This document shows positions 1 to 10,195 of a DNA stretch of 64,000 nt, one piece after another. The number at the start of each line of letters is the position of its first letter. The stretch's first letter is position 1. A model generated the notes under the pieces. That model saw nothing but the letters and a program-made list of their open reading frames with translations, was not told the origin of the DNA and made no database searches. The stretch comes from Acinetobacter sp. C26M (GTDB taxonomy: Bacteria; Pseudomonadota; Gammaproteobacteria; Pseudomonadales; Moraxellaceae). A program made the translations under genes and the position numbers. The stretch covers positions 2,728,001 through 2,792,000 of the forward strand of contig NZ_CP098478.1 of NCBI RefSeq assembly GCF_023702675.1. The letters run 5' to 3'.

Positions 1-2
1 AA

Positions 3-1103
3 GAACCCGAAATGAAGGCAGAACAAATTACAAAAGTGCTGCCGCCACGTGTGAATGATCGTCAGTCTTGGTCGCAAGATATCTTTGATATTATGCAACA
101 ACTGAGCATTCCTAAAACCAAACAAAATGTATGCAGCATTGTGGCAGTGGTCGATCAAGAGTCCAACTTTGTCGCTGATCCTGCTGTGCCTGGCTTAGGT
201 GAAAAAGCAGTTCAGGAAATCAATACGCGCCTCAAAGAGAAGTTTGAAGCTAAATTAGGTGAAACCATTGGAGGTACTGTAGCGGGTTATTTTGAGGATG
301 TACTCAAAAACCAACCGTCACCAGAAAATAACTACATGAGTCAAATGCGCAAAGTAAGAACAGAGCGCGAACTCGATTTGCTTTATCGTGAAATTTTTGA
401 CTATATGTCGAAGCATTATCATGTCAGTGCCCTGACAGGTGCTGCAAAATTGGTTGGACAAGATATTGGCGAGAAAATGAACCCGATTACTACATTGGGT
501 TCTATGCAAGTGCATATTAATTATGCCAAAGAACATAAACGTCAAAGCGGAAATATTGCTGAACTACGTAATGACCTCTATACCCAATATGGTGGTCTAT
601 ATTATGGCATCCATCGTTTGATGGAATATTCTGCTGATTATGACAAAGCCATCTATCGATTTGCCGACTACAATTCTGGCATGTATTCAAGCCGTAATGC
701 AGCTTTTCAAAAGATGCTTGAAGTCATACAAGGTAAAGACCTTGATTTAGATGGCGACCTGTTACTTTATAATAAAGATGGGAATGTACAATCAGCACTG
801 AGCCAATCTGAAAAAGAAGTGATCTCAGCGTTTACCAACAATAAAATTCTGGTTACTCCGCGTCAAATTCGTGCGGACTTGAAGAAAGAAAAAGAGAAGA
901 AATTCGAAGATACGCAAACTTATTTAGCTGTTCAAAAGCTGTATCAAAGTAAAACCAATAAAGAACCTATTTATGCAATTATGCCTGAAGTCGTTATTTC
1001 AGGCCCTAAACTGAGTCGTGACTATAATACCAATTGGTTTGCCAGTCGCGTTAATGGACGATATGAAACATGCATGCAAAGAGCGAAACGCATAAAACTC
1101 TAA
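3..1103 (+). CDS. DUF1615 family lipoprotein, 5' end outside window
   Basis: The frame is open to the left edge of the window; the first ATG inside is at 12. The protein starts almost directly in the conserved part (VLPPRVNDRQSW near residue 10), whereas family members normally carry a lipoprotein signal peptide first, so I infer that the true start lies upstream. Other visible blocks are VVDQESNFVADPAVPG and the YADYNSGMYSSRNAAFQ-like region around residue 220. The function of DUF1615 is unknown; members are periplasmic or outer-membrane lipoproteins, and the QES motif recalls lysozyme-like folds without proving activity. Its 3' end overlaps the following HAD phosphatase gene by 34 nt, which suggests one transcript and coupled translation. 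Confidence 0.8.
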   Translation, partial: EPEMKAEQITKVLPPRVNDRQSWSQDIFDIMQQLSIPKTKQNVCSIVAVVDQESNFVADPAVPGLGEKAVQEINTRLKEKFEAKLGETIGGTVAGYFEDVLKNQPSPENNYMSQMRKVRTERELDLLYREIFDYMSKHYHVSALTGAAKLVGQDIGEKMNPITTLGSMQVHINYAKEHKRQSGNIAELRNDLYTQYGGLYYGIHRLMEYSADYDKAIYRFADYNSGMYSSRNAAFQKMLEVIQGKDLDLDGDLLLYNKDGNVQSALSQSEKEVISAFTNNKILVTPRQIRADLKKEKEKKFEDTQTYLAVQKLYQSKTNKEPIYAIMPEVVISGPKLSRDYNTNWFASRVNGRYETCMQRAKRIKL

Positions 1104-1744
1104 ATCTTGCTTTATTTGATTTTGATGGAACACTTTATCCGAGAGATAGTTTTACAGGGTTTATTTTCTTTGCATTATCAAAACGCCATATTGTCAAAAG
1201 AGGCTTGAAAGTCCTACCTTGGATTCAAGCCTACTATTTACGACTCTACCCTGCGCATGCCATGCGACCACGTTTATTCCAAAGTATGTTTAAAGACATT
1301 TCTGTAGATTTTGTTGAGCAACTCGCCCAAGAATATGCGCAGAAACTGATTAAAAAATTAGATCCAGATTTATTCCAGCAACTTCAACTGCATCAACAAC
1401 GTGGCGATCATGTTGTCCTTGTTTCAGCATCGGTTGATCTATATTTAGACCCAATTTGTGAAGTTCTCAATATTGAATTATTGTGCACTCAAACTGAGCG
1501 TAAAGATGGGCTTTTAACGGGTCGCTATCGTTCGGAAGATTGTAGTAGCGAGCAAAAGAAATTACGTATTTTGCAAACATATAATTTAGAAAATTATCAA
1601 ACGATTTACGCCTATGGCAATAGCGAAGAAGATTTAGAGATGCTCTCTTTAGCAGACTATCCTTATATGATGGGAGAAGAGCAAGCACTTCCCACCTTAG
1701 AGCTAAAACAATTAAATCAAGCAGAAATAAAAAAGCCCGCTTAA
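1070..1744 (+). CDS. HAD-IB family phosphatase
   Basis: This is a 224-residue haloacid-dehalogenase-type hydrolase of the phosphoserine-phosphatase-like IB group. The nucleophile motif I (FDFDGTLYPRD) lies at about residues 15-25, motif II is VLVSASVDLYL near 123, and motif III/IV is YAYGNSEEDLEML near 180, with the acidic pair for Mg2+. The helical insert between motifs I and II is the C1 cap typical of this group. The substrate cannot be read from the sequence; homologues act on phosphoserine or small phosphomonoesters. The start ATG at 1070 lies inside the DUF1615 gene. The stop codon sits inside the downstream terminator stem, so transcription ends directly after the gene. Confidence 0.88.
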   Translation: MHAKSETHKTLNLALFDFDGTLYPRDSFTGFIFFALSKRHIVKRGLKVLPWIQAYYLRLYPAHAMRPRLFQSMFKDISVDFVEQLAQEYAQKLIKKLDPDLFQQLQLHQQRGDHVVLVSASVDLYLDPICEVLNIELLCTQTERKDGLLTGRYRSEDCSSEQKKLRILQTYNLENYQTIYAYGNSEEDLEMLSLADYPYMMGEEQALPTLELKQLNQAEIKKPA

Positions 1745-1758
1745 TGCGAGCTTTTTTT
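1729..1758. terminator. Bidirectional intrinsic terminator between HAD gene and proB
   Basis: An A-run and a GC-rich stem (AAAAAGCCCGC / GCGAGCTTTTT, one mismatch) with a TTAAT loop are followed by T7. It overlaps the last codons of the HAD gene and can serve the convergent obg-proB operon on the other strand. Confidence 0.85.
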
Positions 1759-1770
1759 ATTTCAAACAGT

Positions 1771-2904
1771 TTAGTAGATTGCCATATGATCACGATGGAT
1801 CATTTCTAGCGATCGTGCTTCACCTAAAACTTGGTAGACTTTTTCTGATGATAAACCTTTGATCATTTCGGCAGAACGTGAACTAAAATTCACACGACCT
1901 ACTGCGATACGACCACCGTTCTTATCAACACATTCAACCACATCACCACGATCAAAATGTCCTTCAATTGCTCTGACTCCGACAGGCAATAAACTACGAT
2001 GCTTGAGCTTAATCGCTTCAACAGCACCATCATCAATCACTAAACGACCCGCGGTTTGCAAATGTGCAGCCAACCATTGCTGATGTGCAGTCACACGATC
2101 ATTGTCTGTGGTGAATAAGGTACCCAACATCTCACCCGCCATTAAGCGTGCTAATACGTTGTCACTTTCACCACTCGCGATCAACGTCGGACAACCCGAC
2201 TTTGCCGCTAAGCGCGCAGCACGAACTTTGGTGACCATACCACCGCGACCAAGCACGCCACCGCCACCCGCCATTTCAAACAAACGATCATCGAGTGCTC
2301 GAACAGCAGAGAACAATTTTGCATTTGGATTGCTACGTGGATCTGAGTCAAACATACCCTGTTGATCCGTTAAGATAATCAACAATTCTGCTTGTACTTG
2401 ACCCGCAACCATTGCCGCCAAAGTATCGTTATCACCAAACCGAATTTCGTCAGTAGAGACGGTGTCATTTTCATTAATCACTGGAATGACATGCCAATCA
2501 ATCAAGTTCTGCAAAGCATCACAAGAGTTGAGATAACGACGACGATCAGCGAGATCATCATGCGTGAGTAAGACTTGTGCAGTTTGGATCCCATGTTGAT
2601 CCAGTACGCTTGACCATGTATGGATTAAACCCATTTGGCCAATAGCAGCACAAGCTTGTAAACTGGGTAGATCAGTGGGTCGACTCGCAAGTTTCATGCG
2701 CACCATCCCTTCTGCAACTGCACCTGAAGACACCAGAATAATCTCATGTCCAGCATTGTGTAGATCTGCAATTTGTTTCGCCCAGTGCGAAATTGCATTT
2801 AGATCTAAACCCTGCCCATTTGCAGTGAGTAAAGATGATCCGATTTTAACAACGATTCGTTTACACGCATTGAGCTGACGTTGCCCATCGACCACTTCTA
2901 TCAT
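1771..2904 (-). CDS. proB: Glutamate 5-kinase
   Basis: ProB phosphorylates L-glutamate to gamma-glutamyl phosphate, the first step of proline synthesis, in the cytoplasm. The amino-acid-kinase domain begins with [12 protein letters not shown] at about residues 15-26, followed by SSGAVAEGM and the INENDTVS / FGDNDTLAA substrate and nucleotide segments. A C-terminal PUA domain (from about residue 285) is present, as in the bacterial enzyme, and the length of 377 residues is typical. The ATG at 2904 has a good GAGGG ribosome site about 5 nt upstream. It lies 15 nt after obg on the same strand, so the two genes form an operon. Feedback inhibition by proline is known for the family but not visible here. 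Confidence 0.96.
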   Translation of the reverse strand: MIEVVDGQRQLNACKRIVVKIGSSLLTANGQGLDLNAISHWAKQIADLHNAGHEIILVSSGAVAEGMVRMKLASRPTDLPSLQACAAIGQMGLIHTWSSVLDQHGIQTAQVLLTHDDLADRRRYLNSCDALQNLIDWHVIPVINENDTVSTDEIRFGDNDTLAAMVAGQVQAELLIILTDQQGMFDSDPRSNPNAKLFSAVRALDDRLFEMAGGGGVLGRGGMVTKVRAARLAAKSGCPTLIASGESDNVLARLMAGEMLGTLFTTDNDRVTAHQQWLAAHLQTAGRLVIDDGAVEAIKLKHRSLLPVGVRAIEGHFDRGDVVECVDKNGGRIAVGRVNFSSRSAEMIKGLSSEKVYQVLGEARSLEMIHRDHMAIY

Positions 2905-2919
2905 TTTTCCCTCGGTTTA

Positions 2920-4155
<1,236 letters not shown>

Positions 4156-4320
4156 TTAAAAGCGGACTATTTTGCCACATTTTAAGAAAATTCTCGAATA
4201 GAAAATTGAATGTAACAACAGTTTTTATTTCAATCTTAACCACATTAAGCAAAAATTTTCGTATTCCATTAATTTTATGAGTATAATTAATCACTTAAAA
4301 AAATTACAGGATAAAAATAA

Positions 4321-5412
4321 GTGTCATCATTATTTTATATTTGGGATGCGAAACAACATCATCCTGAGGTCACAATTGACTCGTTGGCACAAGCAGAATA
4401 TTACGCAACCAATTCTCAATGTACAGGATTTACAGAAAAGTTTAAAAATTGGCTGCTTAATGTAGAGAATATCGTCACCAATCCTGAGCTTGCCACAAAT
4501 TTTGATGAAGAAATTATTGGTTCTTTTACCAATGTAACACGTTACTTTGATGCTGCTGACAATGTCTTTAAGATTGAACAAGGTTTATTGGTTAAAAGTA
4601 AATATCTCTATAAAATCTTGATTGAGACTTTACGCCAACATGACCTAGTTGCCTTTGATGCAAGGTCTTATCTCTTTTTTAGTCAGGAACAAATTTTCCC
4701 AGACCAACACAATATTGAAAGAATGCTGGATGCGGTGAGTCCTGTAACTCAAGAGCAACTAGAGCAATTTAAGGCTATTCCACCAAATGGAGATAAATTG
4801 GTGACCTTTGCAAAACAATGGTTGGAGTTAAATAAAGATACTATACATTTTATTGAGCAGAAAAAGAAAAATCAGTATAACGATGGTCTTAGGTTGTACA
4901 GAAATTTTCATGAAAAAGTATATGAAGATATTTTAATTATAACTTCATCGAATCCACTCGGATATACATGTATTGCAGTAACGAGTTTTGTACAGGTTAC
5001 ACCAGATATAGCAATTAATATTCTTAGACAGCATCATATTAATGGTTATACTTTTCAATACATCCCAACTATACATGGTATAGAGGGAAATTTTTCATCT
5101 ATTACCAATCCAAAACAATTAAAAATGATTTTCCAGCAAATTTATGATTTTCTTATTTATGACGCAGAAAAGCACCAAGATATAGAAACATTAAACCAAT
5201 GGCTCAATCATGGTGATGAAAAAGAATATATTACAGGCTTAGGTGCAATATCACGACTTGTACTGGCGAAATATGTAAACGATCCTTTATATAATCAATT
5301 GGTGGCAGAAGCTCTACCTTATGTTAATAGAAATAGATTCTTCAAAAATATGACAGTAGAAAAATTCCATGAAAGACTGGAGCAGGAAATAGAAAATATT
5401 CTAGAAAACTAA
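4321..5412 (+). CDS. Hypothetical protein, AT-rich, GTG start
   Basis: A 363-residue protein I do not recognise. It starts at a GTG preceded by AGGA (about 8 nt), and no ATG in the frame lies near. No signal peptide or membrane segment is evident; it is soluble-looking and rich in N, Q, I, Y and F. The N-terminus has an aromatic stretch (SLFYIWDAKQHH), the centre a long charged helix-like region, and the C-terminus another helix (EKFHERLEQEIENILEN). Codon use is more AT-rich than in obg or gap beside it, which hints at recent acquisition. It faces divergently from obg and convergently with the membrane-protein pair on its right. Toxin, immunity or effector-related roles are possible but nothing in the sequence shows this. 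Confidence 0.7.
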   Translation: MSSLFYIWDAKQHHPEVTIDSLAQAEYYATNSQCTGFTEKFKNWLLNVENIVTNPELATNFDEEIIGSFTNVTRYFDAADNVFKIEQGLLVKSKYLYKILIETLRQHDLVAFDARSYLFFSQEQIFPDQHNIERMLDAVSPVTQEQLEQFKAIPPNGDKLVTFAKQWLELNKDTIHFIEQKKKNQYNDGLRLYRNFHEKVYEDILIITSSNPLGYTCIAVTSFVQVTPDIAINILRQHHINGYTFQYIPTIHGIEGNFSSITNPKQLKMIFQQIYDFLIYDAEKHQDIETLNQWLNHGDEKEYITGLGAISRLVLAKYVNDPLYNQLVAEALPYVNRNRFFKNMTVEKFHERLEQEIENILEN

Positions 5413-5458
5413 ACTATCTCAAGTCCCCTTCCTCATTATCATTCGACCTTGATCTATC

Positions 5459-6139
5459 TCAAGGTCTTACATTCTTCAAAGGCAATTCCATTTGCATATC
5501 TAGATTAGCTTTGGTCTGTTGCACCGAGTTATACATGATTGCATCAAAAGAAGAAATCTTACTCATATTAATCGCATCATTCATATAAAAGCTTGGCTTA
5601 AATTGATGCTTCACAGGCAAATCAACCGACTCATCAAAAGCAAAATAAACGGGCCCATCAAAAACAATTTTTACAGGAACGGTATAAGTACGTTTCAATT
5701 GAAATGGAATATCCAGCTTTACTGGAATATCCAAGCTTAAAGGAAATTTGGGTAATAATTTATTTTGATAGATCAAATCTGTGCTGGTTTCAATCGGTAC
5801 GATTTCATCTACTTTCAGCGTGGTTTCATAATTGATATCAACCGTAATCGGTGTTTCAACTTCAAAGCTTAAATCAGCCAAATATTTCCCTTTTAATGGC
5901 AATTTTAGCGTCCGATCAATGTTCAGTACCGTATTCAGCTGACCTTCCGATTTCACTCTTAAATGATCACCCACTTGAATCTTGGTTCCCAAGGATTCAG
6001 GCAAACGAATATCCGCCTGTTGCGCAGAAACAATCAAAGATGCCTGAATATTCAAATAGAACCAAAATAAAATCGCCACCAGAGTTGTGACAATCACAAA
6101 ACTGATGAGTAGGCTTTTAAGTGTTTTGGGCATCTCCAT
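5459..6139 (-). CDS. Membrane-anchored beta-rich periplasmic protein (pair member 2)
   Basis: A 226-residue protein of unknown function. Residues about 10-32 form one N-terminal membrane segment (LLISFVIVTTLVAILFWFYL), with the rest probably periplasmic. The body is a chain of short alternating hydrophobic/polar strands with recurrent I/L-P-I/V-x turns (LKLPLKGKYLADL, FPLSLDIPVKLDIPF, YTVPVKIVFDGPVYF). The same pattern dominates its upstream neighbour, so the two look like diverged paralogues. The start codon overlaps the neighbour's stop (TAATG), indicating translational coupling and probably a joint structure. No conserved catalytic residues are visible. A beta-groove or scaffold role is inference only. 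Confidence 0.75.
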   Translation of the reverse strand: MEMPKTLKSLLISFVIVTTLVAILFWFYLNIQASLIVSAQQADIRLPESLGTKIQVGDHLRVKSEGQLNTVLNIDRTLKLPLKGKYLADLSFEVETPITVDINYETTLKVDEIVPIETSTDLIYQNKLLPKFPLSLDIPVKLDIPFQLKRTYTVPVKIVFDGPVYFAFDESVDLPVKHQFKPSFYMNDAINMSKISSFDAIMYNSVQQTKANLDMQMELPLKNVRP

Positions 6140-6882
6140 TACTCACCTGCTTTGATAGCATTTTGAGCTGTCGGCTCATCTATAGGCTGAGCTTTGACAC
6201 GATCCAAATACATCGTGGATAACGGAATCTTTAATTCGCCCTGTGCAATTTTGACAGGTAAGGTATTTTTAACATCGACAGTAGCATTGAGCTCAGAAGT
6301 GATCGGTACATTCAAATTACCTTGAATTGGAATGTTTGCATTCAGCTGTGCTTTCAAAGGAATATGCAAGTTTTCCTTAAGTTCAGTGCGAACTGGTGCA
6401 TCAAATTTCAAATGTACTTTTTGCTGTAGCGGCACTTGGATATCAATCGGTACATCCAGTTGTAAAGGAATCGACCCTTTCAATGGTAAGGTGACGTCCT
6501 TACCTAAAATTTTGACCTGCACTTTGGTATCAATCGGTAGACTTTGATTGACCTTAATCGTTTCCTTTACCGGAATCGTGGTACTGATTGGCACTAAATT
6601 ATCAAAATAAACCCGTGGTGTGAGCGTTTGAGTCAGTGGAACATTGAGTTGCTCATTAATTGGAATCCTAGCATCAACACGTCCATTCACATCGACATTC
6701 AGTGCATCTTTAACCTTTACCCGCACCTGTAACGGCTCTTGCAAGTCGATGGCAACATCTTGGTTCTTTAATGGGATATAAATATTAAAATGCTTAAACA
6801 CCCACATCGCGATATACACACCACACAAGTTGGCAACCACAATTAAAGCAAATACCACGAACAAACGTCTGAACTGCAACAA
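6139..6882 (-). CDS. Membrane-anchored beta-rich periplasmic protein (pair member 1)
   Basis: A 247-residue protein of unknown function, first gene of a two-gene unit. Residues about 7-30 form an N-terminal membrane helix. The remaining roughly 210 residues are a near-continuous series of imperfect units built on IP(L/I)xxxLxVxV (for example IPINEQLNVPLTQTL, DVTLPLKGSIPLQLDVPI, IPLKAQLNANIPIQGNLNVP). Proline at regular intervals and strict alternation suggest an extended beta-sheet. The C-terminal end is polar. It lies directly behind the gap terminator on the same strand, so it needs its own promoter in the roughly 85 bp before 6882. It resembles no enzyme family I know. Confidence 0.75.
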   Translation of the reverse strand: MLQFRRLFVVFALIVVANLCGVYIAMWVFKHFNIYIPLKNQDVAIDLQEPLQVRVKVKDALNVDVNGRVDARIPINEQLNVPLTQTLTPRVYFDNLVPISTTIPVKETIKVNQSLPIDTKVQVKILGKDVTLPLKGSIPLQLDVPIDIQVPLQQKVHLKFDAPVRTELKENLHIPLKAQLNANIPIQGNLNVPITSELNATVDVKNTLPVKIAQGELKIPLSTMYLDRVKAQPIDEPTAQNAIKAGE

Positions 6883-6968
6883 TGAACGATTCCTTATTAA
6901 TTATTTCCCTTTTCCACCATTCTCATCGATTTTTATGTTTTATTCAGCATATATTCTGTACAGTCAAT

Positions 6969-7000
6969 AAAAAAGCCCAGTTAAAAAACTGGGCTTTTTT
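6969..7000 (-). terminator. Intrinsic terminator of gap
   Basis: A perfect 14-bp stem (AAAAAAGCCCAGTT / AACTGGGCTTTTTT) with an AAAA loop lies 18 nt after the gap stop codon. The flanking A and T runs would let it work in both directions. Confidence 0.92.
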
Positions 7001-7017
7001 ATCACTCTGCGAACAAA

Positions 7018-8475
7018 TTATGCATTTGTTTCAGCAGGGATTTTTGTATAGCTTACGCCACACATTTGTTCAGCGATACGTAATACTTGGCAGCTATAGC
7101 CTACTTCGTTATCGTACCAAACATAAGCAGTTAAGCGCGTACCTGAAGCAATTGTTGCTTGTGCATCAAATACACCAGCAGTACGTGAACCAATAAAGTC
7201 ACTTGATACAACTTCAGTTGAGTTGGTATAACCAATTTGACCTTGTAAGCTAGAGTTGATTGAGATTTGACGAATGTATTCGTTCACTTCTTCACGATCA
7301 ACTTCTTTCTCTAAGTTAAGGTTCAAGATTGCAAGAGATACGTTTGGTGTTGGTACACGTACAGAGTTACCTGTCAACTTACCTTTAAGACCTGGTAACG
7401 CTTTTGCAACTGCTTTTGCAGCACCAGTTTCAGTAATTACCATGTTCAATGTTGCAGCACGGCCACGACGATCCGCTTTATGATAGTTATCAATTAAGTT
7501 TTGGTCGTTTGTGAACGAGTGAACTGTTTCAACATGACCATTCAATACTTTGTATTTGTCATCTAAAACTTTTAATACAGGTGTAATTGCGTTGGTTGTA
7601 CAGCTTGCAGCAGAGATGATTTTGTCTTCATCTAAGATGTCAGAGTTGTTCACACCAAATACAACGTTCTTCATCTCACCTTTACTTGGTGCAGTTAATA
7701 CCACACGTGCAACACCTGCACATTTCAAGTGTTGGCTCAGGCCTTCAGCATCACGCCATTTACCTGTGTTGTCGATAAGAAGTGCATTTTCAATACCATA
7801 AGCAGTGTAATCCACTTCGCTTGGGCTTGATGCATAAATCACTTTAATGAATTGACCATTTGCAATGATTGCTTCGTTTTCTTCATCTACAGAAATCGTA
7901 CCGTCAAAAGTACCGTGAATAGAGTCACGACGTAATAGAGAAGCACGTTTCGCCAAGTCGCCATCAGATGATTTACGAACAACAATAGCTTTAAGGCTTA
8001 AACCACGACCTAAACCAGATTGGCTGATGATTAAACGCGCTAGGATACGACCAATACGACCAAAACCATAAAGAACAACATCTTTAGGCGCAGCAGCAGT
8101 CACATTACCTTGAATTGGAGCAACTGCTTGAGCAACGAAAGCATCTACATCGCCGCCTTGGTTTTTATATTCAACAGCAAGTTTACCGATATCAACTTCA
8201 GCTGAACCGATGTTTTCAACTTTCATTAACGCTTCCAAAATTGGGAAGGTATTTACAACAGAAAGTTCAACATCAAGCATACGTGTACGACGATGCGTTT
8301 TTAAAATTTGAATAACTGAACGGTTAATTAAAGAACGGCCGTAAACAGAAACAACAATATTTTTCTCACGGTACAATTGACCAATTAAAGTAATCATACG
8401 TTCCGCGATTTCTTCACGGTTTTTCCAACGACCTTGGTGTTCTGCGTGTAGGGCAATGATAGTGTCTTTGCTCAC
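7018..8475 (-). CDS. gap: Glyceraldehyde-3-phosphate dehydrogenase, long form
   Basis: This enzyme interconverts glyceraldehyde-3-phosphate and 1,3-bisphosphoglycerate with NAD(P). The Rossmann motif GFGRIGR is at about residues 137-143, the active-site SAASCTTNA carries the nucleophilic cysteine at about 292, and the C-terminus has the conserved WYDNEVGYS. The protein is 485 residues, about 140 more than the standard enzyme, because of a helical N-terminal extension (residues 1-130) seen in some gammaproteobacteria. Acinetobacter lacks a full Embden-Meyerhof route, so I infer a mainly gluconeogenic role. The gene is monocistronic, closed by a strong terminator. The start fits the protein family, although the ribosome site is modest. 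Confidence 0.95.
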   Translation of the reverse strand: MSKDTIIALHAEHQGRWKNREEIAERMITLIGQLYREKNIVVSVYGRSLINRSVIQILKTHRRTRMLDVELSVVNTFPILEALMKVENIGSAEVDIGKLAVEYKNQGGDVDAFVAQAVAPIQGNVTAAAPKDVVLYGFGRIGRILARLIISQSGLGRGLSLKAIVVRKSSDGDLAKRASLLRRDSIHGTFDGTISVDEENEAIIANGQFIKVIYASSPSEVDYTAYGIENALLIDNTGKWRDAEGLSQHLKCAGVARVVLTAPSKGEMKNVVFGVNNSDILDEDKIISAASCTTNAITPVLKVLDDKYKVLNGHVETVHSFTNDQNLIDNYHKADRRGRAATLNMVITETGAAKAVAKALPGLKGKLTGNSVRVPTPNVSLAILNLNLEKEVDREEVNEYIRQISINSSLQGQIGYTNSTEVVSSDFIGSRTAGVFDAQATIASGTRLTAYVWYDNEVGYSCQVLRIAEQMCGVSYTKIPAETNA

Positions 8476-8867
8476 TGATACGTCCTCTAATTTATATATA
8501 CTGGGCGTGAATTTTTAAAACGCCATAATTGTAATAGAATTATCATCAAGATTGAATCAAAAGCTGCTAAACGAGCTAAGATTTTGTCCTAATTGACTAT
8601 AAATTCATAAAATACCTATAATTATTTTTGTGAATTTTGGTGAAGATTGATTTTTATCATCAAAATAAATGCCAATTTCAAAACACTACTAACAGTTTTA
8701 CTGATAATAAGGATAATTTTGTTCTTAACCTTAACAATGATATAAATCTCAATCTCTGTCAAAACTGCTAAGCAATTGCACTAAAAACTTGACATTTATC
8801 TCTAATACATTGAAATAAAAATAAATAACACGTATCAATTTAAATTAAAGAAAGCACTGCTCAAAAC
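8476..8867. other. Gap-to-8868 intergenic region with candidate + promoters
   Basis: A 392-bp AT-rich stretch between divergent genes. Two sigma-70-like elements face the small gene at 8868: TTGACT (8593-8598) with TATAAT (8617-8622) at an 18-nt spacer, and TTGACA (8789-8794) with TGAAAT (8811-8816) at 16 nt, the latter about 50 nt before the start codon. The gap promoter must lie in the left part on the other strand, but I cannot place it firmly. No RNA gene or repeat is visible. Confidence 0.45.
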
Positions 8868-9125
8868 ATGAAGGTAAAAATGAATTTTAAAGTATGGCTA
8901 TTACTTATCAGCATTCCTCTTGCTTGCGAAATCTCTATGGGCTTGGTTGGAATGATCGGGCTTGTAATGACAAATATCGTTTACTTGCCAATCTCTTGGA
9001 TTGGAGAGCCCTTTTTCAACTGCAATAGCGAGGTAGGCTGTCTTCCCAAAGAATATGGACGTATTTTAATGTTTCTTATCATTAACCTAACTTATTACTT
9101 ATATACCAAGATTAAAGGTGTTTAA
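8868..9125 (+). CDS. Small two-helix membrane protein, hypothetical
   Basis: An 85-residue protein with two predicted membrane segments, about residues 8-42 (possibly a long or split hydrophobic stretch) and 64-80, joined by a loop holding two cysteines (FFNCNSEVGCLP) that could form a disulfide if the loop is periplasmic. No family is recognised. Either ATG (8868 or 8880) could start it; the second has AAGG 5-6 nt upstream. It follows a promoter-like TTGACA region and is followed directly by convergent rarD. Function is unknown. Confidence 0.55.
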   Translation: MKVKMNFKVWLLLISIPLACEISMGLVGMIGLVMTNIVYLPISWIGEPFFNCNSEVGCLPKEYGRILMFLIINLTYYLYTKIKGV

Positions 9126-9144
9126 TTTTTAAATTAGACTCGCA

Positions 9145-10089
9145 TCAATCTAACTTATTATCCTTCACCCATTGCAAATATTGTTTTACGTTCAATTCTA
9201 GATGTTGCTTGCGCTTCCTCTGTTGGTATAAATGCATTGTCCCTTCAATCACCAGTACCAACACAGCCAGCCAAATCGGAATATAGGTTAACCATTCATC
9301 TGCCCCGATTTTTTCTCCAATCAGCAAAGAGACCAAGGCCAACAAAACAGGTTCTAAATAACCCAGTAAACCGAAAATAATTAAAGGTAAATAGCGACTC
9401 GCAAGAATATAACTACCCAGACCAATGGCACTGAGCAAACCTAGCCCTATCACCACCAAGATCAGACTCGGATATTCTAAAAACTTGAGATAAGGTGTAT
9501 CCCCTGTTTGGGTAAAGAAAATCGCAACTGGAAGAATCAGTAAAAGATCCCACCAAAACCCACCTAAATTATCAGTTTGAATTTTTTTGCGAAGAATAAA
9601 ATAAGCTGCATAGCCCAAAGCAACAAAGGCAGTTTCCCAAGCAATGCTGCCCAAGCGCCATACCTCATGCCCTACACCAAATGCAGCAAACAATACCGCA
9701 ACGTACTGCAACTTTGAAAGCTTTTCACCGTATAGGATACTTCCAGCCAATACCAAAACCAGAGGTAATAGGAAATAACCCAATGACACTTGTAGTCCAC
9801 GACCATGCATTGGTGCCCACAAAAACAACCATAACTGCGCAGATGTCAGCACCGAGGTGGTAATTAAAAGTAATAATAATGAGGGCTGTGCGAGGATTCT
9901 TTTAAATATGTGTTTGATATGACTTAAGTCACCACTGAACCACATAAATAGTGTTAAAACAGGCAAGGTCGCTATGATGCGCCAACCAAAGGTTTGTTCG
10001 CTATCAAATGCACCAAGCAATTGAGTATAAAAATACAAAACCCCAAAAGTAACTGAAGCCAAAACTGAATAAGCAATTCCTTTAAACAT
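9145..10089 (-). CDS. rarD: EamA/RarD-type permease
   Basis: A 314-residue inner-membrane protein with about ten hydrophobic segments arranged as two EamA repeats, typical of the drug/metabolite transporter superfamily. Features of the RarD group include the N-terminal GIAYSVLASVTFGVLYFY, the FLWAPMHGRGLQVSLGYF stretch and the late SRYLPLIIFGLLGYLEPVLL segment. The C-terminus is a basic cytoplasmic tail. The substrate is unknown; RarD was linked to chloramphenicol sensitivity by name only. The gene stands alone between a convergent small gene and the lipocalin gene on its own strand, which has its own terminator. Confidence 0.85.
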   Translation of the reverse strand: MFKGIAYSVLASVTFGVLYFYTQLLGAFDSEQTFGWRIIATLPVLTLFMWFSGDLSHIKHIFKRILAQPSLLLLLITTSVLTSAQLWLFLWAPMHGRGLQVSLGYFLLPLVLVLAGSILYGEKLSKLQYVAVLFAAFGVGHEVWRLGSIAWETAFVALGYAAYFILRKKIQTDNLGGFWWDLLLILPVAIFFTQTGDTPYLKFLEYPSLILVVIGLGLLSAIGLGSYILASRYLPLIIFGLLGYLEPVLLALVSLLIGEKIGADEWLTYIPIWLAVLVLVIEGTMHLYQQRKRKQHLELNVKQYLQWVKDNKLD

Positions 10090-10150
10090 TTTAGGCCTCT
10101 AATTTTGGGAAGTTTTCCAAAATACGTGATTTATCCACTATTTGGAATTA

Positions 10151-10172
10151 AAAAAACCATGCAAGCATGGTT
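10151..10172 (-). terminator. Intrinsic terminator of lipocalin gene
   Basis: A perfect 8-bp stem AACCATGC / GCATGGTT with an AA loop. On the minus strand it runs into a T-tract of six or more, 24 nt after the lipocalin stop codon. Confidence 0.85.
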
Positions 10173-10195
10173 CCTGTTCAGTATATCGTATTTAT

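Noticed and set aside
5445..5466. Hairpin GACCTTGA/TCAAGGTC between convergent genes
   Set aside because: An 8-bp stem without a T-run on either side; I could not call it a terminator.
8487..8530. Possible hairpin upstream of gap
   Set aside because: Pairing is weak and interrupted; no riboswitch or terminator pattern could be supported.
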